A stretch of DNA of 10,572 nucleotides from Chloroflexota bacterium. Its GTDB lineage: Bacteria; Chloroflexota; Dehalococcoidia; SZUA-161. The notes beneath the pieces were generated by a model. That model saw only the letters and a program-made list of their open reading frames with translations, was not told the origin of the DNA and made no database searches. Positions 6,952-10,572 of the stretch are shown here, one piece after another (positions within the stretch are counted from its first letter, which is position 1; every line of letters starts with the position of its first letter). The DNA lies in assembly GCA_003229915.1 (NCBI GenBank), contig QIGA01000243.1:1-10572 (forward strand), given 5' to 3'. A program made the translations under genes and the position numbers.

Positions 6952-8016
6952 TCAGGCAGTGGGCTTATGCATTTCACGCAACTGTTTCGTCAGCTCTGGT
7001 ATGATCTCTTGCATATCACCAACAACCAGCAGGTCCGCCATCCTGGCTATAGGCGCATGCGCGTCTTTGTTGACCACGACCTTCAACTTGGCATCTTTTA
7101 TACTAAGTGTGTGATGGAAAGCCCCCGAAATACCGCAGATAAGGTAAAGCCTGGGTGATATAGTTTTGCCCGTTAAACCGATTCTCCTCTCGTCGGTTAT
7201 CCAATGTTCGTCCGTCGCGCGTCTGCTACCGCCGATCGAGGCACCTAAAACACGGGCCAGTTCTTCCACTGCGTCCAGATTTTCAACACACCCCAACCCT
7301 TTGCCCACGCCTATAACAATTTCCGCCTCGCTGACACATACTGCGCAGGGATCAGCCCTCAGATAGTCGATGACCTTGGTTGCGCTGGTTTTGGGATCGA
7401 TTCGCACCCTGGCCCCTACTATGTGGGTGTTTCTTGGGACCTTGGCCTTTTGCCCGCTTAGCAACTGTGTGTCAATAGTCGCAATGAGTGGCTTCTTAAG
7501 CGGCACGACCGTAGCTTGAGCATTTCCGCCGTGTATAGCCCTACGAGCAGTTAGCTTTCTCTCTTTGTCCACTTCTATTTCGATATAGTGGGCAACCAAA
7601 GGAGCTTTAAGTCTCGCGGCAAGCCTGGGAGCCAGGTCGTTACCCACAGTGGTTGCTCCCAACAGAATGATAGACGGGCTCTCTGACCCCACAAGTTGTG
7701 CAAGGACATCGACATAACCCTCACTAGTGTAGGCTTCCAGATGTGGACCTTCTACAACCAGTGCTCTATCTGTTCCATAAGGGCCGAGGTGCTCTGCAAG
7801 GCATTCGACTTGATTGCCGATGATTACGGCCGTTGTCTCTCCGCCTAGCTTATCGGCTAGGTTTCTACCTTCGGCGGCGAGCTTGAGACAATCCTCATCG
7901 ACTTTATTATCCTTGTGCTCAACAAAGAACCAGACGCCCATGCCGTCGTTCTTCTGTTGAGGTCGAGGATAGTCAGTTTTCTGTGATACTGTGCGTTCGC
8001 CTTCTGCCATGGCCAT
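6952..8016 (-). CDS. etfA: Electron transfer flavoprotein alpha subunit (EtfA/FixB family)
   Basis: This 354-residue protein is the large, FAD-carrying ETF subunit. The N-terminal domain begins at GVWFFVEHKDNKVDE (27-41). The C-terminal FAD domain contains LGASIGGSRRATDEHW (257-272), LTGKTISPRLYLICGISGAFHH (281-302) and NKDAHAPIARMADLLVVGD (316-334). The serine-arginine pair (264-265) and the second histidine of GAFHH (302), equivalent to human alpha-R249 and H286 near the flavin, are kept. The usual QVGQTGK is RIGLTGK, so both glutamines are lost. A 25-residue polar extension precedes the conserved start. The ATGs at 8016 and 8010 both lack a Shine-Dalgarno, and M26 (codon at 7939-7941) is a plausible shorter start. 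etfB follows at once. The flavoenzyme gene lies upstream in the same direction, across an inverted-repeat element. Confidence 0.95.
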   Translation of the reverse strand: MAMAEGERTVSQKTDYPRPQQKNDGMGVWFFVEHKDNKVDEDCLKLAAEGRNLADKLGGETTAVIIGNQVECLAEHLGPYGTDRALVVEGPHLEAYTSEGYVDVLAQLVGSESPSIILLGATTVGNDLAPRLAARLKAPLVAHYIEIEVDKERKLTARRAIHGGNAQATVVPLKKPLIATIDTQLLSGQKAKVPRNTHIVGARVRIDPKTSATKVIDYLRADPCAVCVSEAEIVIGVGKGLGCVENLDAVEELARVLGASIGGSRRATDEHWITDERRIGLTGKTISPRLYLICGISGAFHHTLSIKDAKLKVVVNKDAHAPIARMADLLVVGDMQEIIPELTKQLREMHKPTA

Positions 8017-8089
8017 GGCTTTATTGACTATGTGGTATGTTGGTGCTATCAGGCTTGTCGCTATGGAGAGCGCCGTACCAGATAAGATT

Positions 8090-8167
8090 ACAGGGACAGT
8101 CTCTTGAACTACTAGCGTCTATTTGAATAGTGCAACAGTAGCAACTGCTGTTCAAGACTGTCCCTGT
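8090..8167. repeat. 78-bp inverted-repeat element between the flavoenzyme gene and etfA
   Basis: ACAGGGACAGTCT (8090-8102) plus TGAAC (8105-8109) is the reverse complement of 8150-8167 (GTTCA then AGACTGTCCCTGT), giving an 18-bp stem interrupted by a 2-base bulge. Inside it, 8134-8139/8144-8149 form a small stem (one G-U if read as - strand RNA) and 8119-8123/8126-8130 (CTATT/AATAG) another, giving a branched fold. No T-run follows on the - strand, so it is not a standard terminator. No clear target-site duplication flanks it. It resembles a palindromic REP/MITE-type element, or a processed leader of etfAB. Confidence 0.8.
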
Positions 8168-8188
8168 CTGCAATTCTTACACTCAGCC

Positions 8189-10183
8189 CTATAAGAGCCT
8201 GCCTACGAAGTGTCCGTCCCGGTTGGCTTCACCCATGGCGTGCGGGTTACGGGCCTCGCCGACTTTGTACAGCTCGCCGACCTTGCCCTCAAGCTCATTG
8301 TAAAGGTCGTCGTTCGGTATCTTCCCGGTTATCAGCACTACCGTGTCTGCCTCAATCTCCCGCATTGCCATGGTGTGGATATTAAGCACGGTGACCGTTT
8401 TTTCCACTATCATCACTATAAATGTTTGGGTACTGACCTCAACACCTTTGTTCAGCAGTCGAGGCATAAAGTGGAACCAGGTCATGTCTTTTATTAGATC
8501 AAATCCACCCAAAACAGGATGAGGAGACACCAGAACTACATTGCAGCCTCGGTCAGCCAGCATCTCAGCGACTCCGGGTGGAGTAATATCACCTCTACCA
8601 TCCCAAATTAGTACGTTCTTTCCTACCTCCGCCTTACCGCTGACAACCTCATCGGCGGTTACCACATTGTCTTGTTGCCAGCCAGCGACCTCCAGGTGGC
8701 TCATCCCGGTGTAGCCATTGCGCATCCATGTGGCGCCGGTAGCGACTACCACCGCATCTGGCTTTTGGTCTAGTATCATCTGCGCTGTCGCCGCAGTGCC
8801 GGTGACTATATTTACGCCCACCTGGGGAAGCTGGATCTTCTGCCACCTGATGAGACCTCCCATCTCCTCCCTACCGGGAAGCTTCTCCGCCAGCAACGCC
8901 TGGCCTCCCAGCTCGTTTGCTTTCTCATAGAGGGTAACATCATGACCCTTCAGCGCGGCCACCCTGGCGGCCTCCATTCCCGCTGGCCCGCCACCAACCA
9001 CAATGACCTTCTTCTTGACAGGTGCTGGTTTATAGCTACCGATGCCCCAGCCCCACTGCTCCATGCCAACCGTAGCGTTTACGACGCACCTTATGGGGGC
9101 CCCGTCCATCATGTACTTTATGCAGTTAAGATTGCACCCTAAGCAGGGGCGAATGTCGTCCAGTCTTCCCTCCCGAGCCTTGTTGGGTAGCTCGGGGTCG
9201 GCGATAAGCGGTCTGGCCATGGCTATTATATCTGCCTTGCCCTCAGCCAGGATGCTCTCGGCTATCATCGGGTCATTGATCCTGCCCACGGCGACTATGG
9301 GGATATTCTTGACCACCTCTTTGATCTGCTCCACAGCGTAGAGTTGATAAGCAGGGGGAAGGTACAGTGGGCCAAAGTACATATGCATCGACTGGGTTTC
9401 CCGGCCGATGCCGCAAATCATCCAATCTAGCTTCTTGTCTTCATCCAGCATCTTGGCAAGCTCTACGGCTTCCTCCGGCACAATGGAGCCCGGCAGCATA
9501 TCATCGACGGTCAGGGTGTAGCCAATGGCCATCTTGTCGCCAACCACTTTTCGGGTGACGTCGATCGTTTCCATGAGCAGTCTAGCGCGGTTCTCCAAGG
9601 AGCCGCCATATTCGTCGGTACGCTTGTTGATGGTGCCGGAGAGCATATCTGCGATTAACCCGGAATGGTTGTGAATGTCGATGCCGTCAACCCCGGCCTC
9701 CATGAGGTTTTCGCAGCAAATAACCCAATATTCAAGGAATCGCTTTATGTCGTCTTTGGTCAATGGCTCCCACATCTGATCGGCGAAATTGCAATCCGGA
9801 GCAAGTGAGGGCCCGGACTTGCTCCCCAGAGTCATTCCCATAAGCTGAAAGCTGCACCTAGCGCCATACTCGTGAATACCTTCCACGACTCTCTTCATCC
9901 CCGGTATCATCTCTTTCTTCCACGCCCAGAGGTGCCTATGGTAATGTCCCCCAACATTCCTCAGGAAGATTATGTCACGAGGCTGTGTATACCCAACCGA
10001 CATGCCCACCCAACCTGCCCCACCCTTGGCCTTCTCAATGACGTAGTGAATCCACTCTTCAGTGGGCAAGCCCAATTCCATCATCAGGGGACCGTGGGGC
10101 GCGTTCATTATCCTATTCTTAATAGTAAAGGGGCCGATCTGGATCGGTGTGAATAAATACTTGAACTGCTGTGCGCTCATCAT
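8189..10183 (-). CDS. OYE / 2,4-dienoyl-CoA reductase-like FMN-[4Fe-4S]-FAD oxidoreductase
   Basis: This 664-residue protein has the three-part build of dienoyl-CoA reductase (FadH), BaiCD/BaiH-like enoate reductases and trimethylamine dehydrogenase. An FMN TIM barrel (about 6-335) runs from FTPIQIGPFTIKNRI to VAVGRINDP (298-305) and DIIAMARPLIADPEL (318-332). A four-cysteine [4Fe-4S] motif follows: C347-x2-C350-x3-C354-x11-C366. A FAD/NAD(P) domain begins at VIVVGGGPAGMEAA (393-406), has ATGATW (481-486), and ends near residue 664. The NKRTDEYGGSLENR segment (186-199) is canonical. The preceding region is IHNHSGLIADMLSG instead of IHxxHGYLLxxFLSP, and QLMGMTLGS (113-121) replaces QLxHxGR, so typical active-site residues are absent. 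Such enzymes pass NAD(P)H electrons through FAD and Fe-S to FMN to reduce an activated C=C bond, or run in reverse. The substrate here is unknown. etfAB downstream suggests a redox partnership. Of two adjacent ATGs, 10180 is better spaced from GGAGG. Confidence 0.9.
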   Translation of the reverse strand: MMSAQQFKYLFTPIQIGPFTIKNRIMNAPHGPLMMELGLPTEEWIHYVIEKAKGGAGWVGMSVGYTQPRDIIFLRNVGGHYHRHLWAWKKEMIPGMKRVVEGIHEYGARCSFQLMGMTLGSKSGPSLAPDCNFADQMWEPLTKDDIKRFLEYWVICCENLMEAGVDGIDIHNHSGLIADMLSGTINKRTDEYGGSLENRARLLMETIDVTRKVVGDKMAIGYTLTVDDMLPGSIVPEEAVELAKMLDEDKKLDWMICGIGRETQSMHMYFGPLYLPPAYQLYAVEQIKEVVKNIPIVAVGRINDPMIAESILAEGKADIIAMARPLIADPELPNKAREGRLDDIRPCLGCNLNCIKYMMDGAPIRCVVNATVGMEQWGWGIGSYKPAPVKKKVIVVGGGPAGMEAARVAALKGHDVTLYEKANELGGQALLAEKLPGREEMGGLIRWQKIQLPQVGVNIVTGTAATAQMILDQKPDAVVVATGATWMRNGYTGMSHLEVAGWQQDNVVTADEVVSGKAEVGKNVLIWDGRGDITPPGVAEMLADRGCNVVLVSPHPVLGGFDLIKDMTWFHFMPRLLNKGVEVSTQTFIVMIVEKTVTVLNIHTMAMREIEADTVVLITGKIPNDDLYNELEGKVGELYKVGEARNPHAMGEANRDGHFVGRLL

Positions 10184-10184
10184 T

Positions 10185-10189
10185 CCTCC
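10185..10189 (-). promoter_or_regulatory. Ribosome binding site of the flavoenzyme gene, favouring the second ATG
   Basis: On the - strand GGAGG (10189 to 10185) is followed by AATGATG. The first ATG (10183) is only one base from the motif, whereas the second (10180) has four bases between. The true N-terminus is therefore probably the second Met, giving 663 residues. Confidence 0.65.
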
Positions 10190-10234
10190 AGTCTATTGGA
10201 TTAGGTAAGAACGAGTAAACAATAAATATATAAA

Positions 10235-10249
10235 CAGCGCCATGCGCTG
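10235..10249 (-). promoter_or_regulatory. Perfect palindrome at the predicted transcription start of the flavoenzyme gene
   Basis: CAGCGC (10235-10240), three bases, GCGCTG (10244-10249). The predicted start of transcription is near 10251, so this dyad sits at about +2 to +16. That is the position of a repressor operator, or of a short 5' mRNA hairpin. An AT-rich stretch (about 10221-10234) follows it. The binding protein is unknown. Confidence 0.55.
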
Positions 10250-10257
10250 ATGGGCTC

Positions 10258-10287
10258 AATATAGCATCTCCTTTCGAGTGTTGTCAA
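10258..10287 (-). promoter_or_regulatory. Strong extended -10 sigma-70 promoter for the flavoenzyme gene
   Basis: On the - strand a perfect TTGACA (10282-10287) is followed after 18 bp by TATATT (10258-10263, five of six), with a TG one base before the -10 (TGCTATATT), the extended -10 signature. Predicted start near 10251, giving a leader of about 70 bases before the ATG. It is the best promoter match I found in the window. Confidence 0.8.
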
Positions 10288-10572
10288 GCTTGTCTGATGG
10301 GACATGCTCCTGGGCCATGATGGACGCCGGTACGCGAAATGGCGTACCCCATGTATTCGAGGGGTTTCCTTGAGAACCTGCGTATACGGCCTCCTCACTT
10401 TGCGCGATGTGGCGATCTGGTGTTCGCTCTAGAGAGTAAAAGTGCGAGCGGATTTGCCGAGAGAATGGTAGCAGGTTGACATAAAGTACACACCTCTTCA
10501 CACTCTCACACCTGTATTCTTTGACCAACTGCGGTCAAGTTGGATCTTGCTGCTTACACTAGACGAGCCCCG
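10288..10572. other. Right-end region with no supportable gene
   Basis: The 285 bp upstream of the flavoenzyme promoter contain only short open frames without family features. One weak - strand frame of 90 codons starting with TTG at 10528 runs through the promoter and has no ribosome site. The first 24 codons of another - strand frame from the window edge end at a stop at 10498-10500 and could be an upstream gene tail or noise. Dyads present: GGTACGC (10329-10335)/GCGTACC (10342-10348), TTGACC (10521-10526)/GGTCAA (10533-10538), and the overlapping CCAACT (10525-10530)/AGTTGG (10538-10543). Their role is unknown. Confidence 0.5.

Noticed and set aside
8017..8118. A longer N-terminus for EtfA, since the frame stays open upstream of 8016
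   Set aside because: There is no ATG, GTG or TTG in that stretch with a ribosome site, and the conserved ETF fold already begins at residue 27.
10476..10504. Perfect TTGACA on + near the right end
   Set aside because: The hexamer at the right distance is CACACT, a poor -10 match, and no gene follows inside the window.
10256..10528. A 90-codon - strand frame starting with TTG
   Set aside because: It has no ribosome site and no recognisable domain, and it runs through the strong flavoenzyme promoter (10258-10287). Treated as non-coding, though a remnant cannot be excluded.

Overview
The window is an ordinary bacterial chromosome segment of intermediate GC content. It carries six complete genes and probably the last codons of a seventh. 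One gene, an M16 metallopeptidase, is on the + strand. The other five lie on the - strand: OYE/dienoyl-CoA-reductase-like flavoenzyme, etfA, etfB, groES, groEL and a glycogen-debranching-type glucosidase, with groES and groEL forming one unit. I see no phage, CRISPR, tRNA, rRNA or transposase. The source is most likely an anaerobic or facultative bacterium that uses the HrcA/CIRCE heat-shock system. The combination of a CIRCE-controlled groESL, an ETF pair, an Fe-S/FMN/FAD enoate-reductase-type enzyme and a GDE_N_bis glucosidase would suit an uncultured Chloroflexota (Dehalococcoidia-like) lineage. That placement is a low-confidence inference from protein flavour and was not tested.

Region 1 (1-1423). 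A short open frame ending at 58 looks like the C-terminus of an upstream gene. A near-consensus sigma-70 promoter (33-61) overlaps it, and a perfect 13-bp stem-loop (64-93) follows directly. Next comes an intact M16 peptidase (114-1379), which converges on the debranching-enzyme gene with only 44 bp between them.

Region 2 (1424-5853). groES and groEL form a classical operon read right to left. A promoter (5806-5833) is overlapped downstream by an exact CIRCE operator (5776-5802), and a textbook rho-independent terminator (3670-3710) closes the unit. The debranching-type gene starts only 20 bp past that terminator and has no visible Shine-Dalgarno, so how it is transcribed and translated is unclear.

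Region 3 (5854-8016). etfA and etfB encode the alpha and beta subunits of an electron transfer flavoprotein, 36 bp apart, with no clear terminator after etfB. Upstream of etfA is a 78-bp inverted-repeat element (8090-8167) that can fold into an 18-bp stem enclosing two smaller hairpins.

Region 4 (8189-10572). A 664-residue FMN/[4Fe-4S]/FAD flavoenzyme of the OYE/2,4-dienoyl-CoA reductase class follows a strong extended -10 promoter with a perfect palindrome at the predicted transcription start. Its Fe-S and dinucleotide-binding motifs are intact, but the conserved active-site tyrosine and histidine motifs of the TIM barrel are altered. Being codirectional with etfAB, it may form an ETF-linked redox module of unknown substrate. 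The rightmost 285 bp hold no gene I can support.
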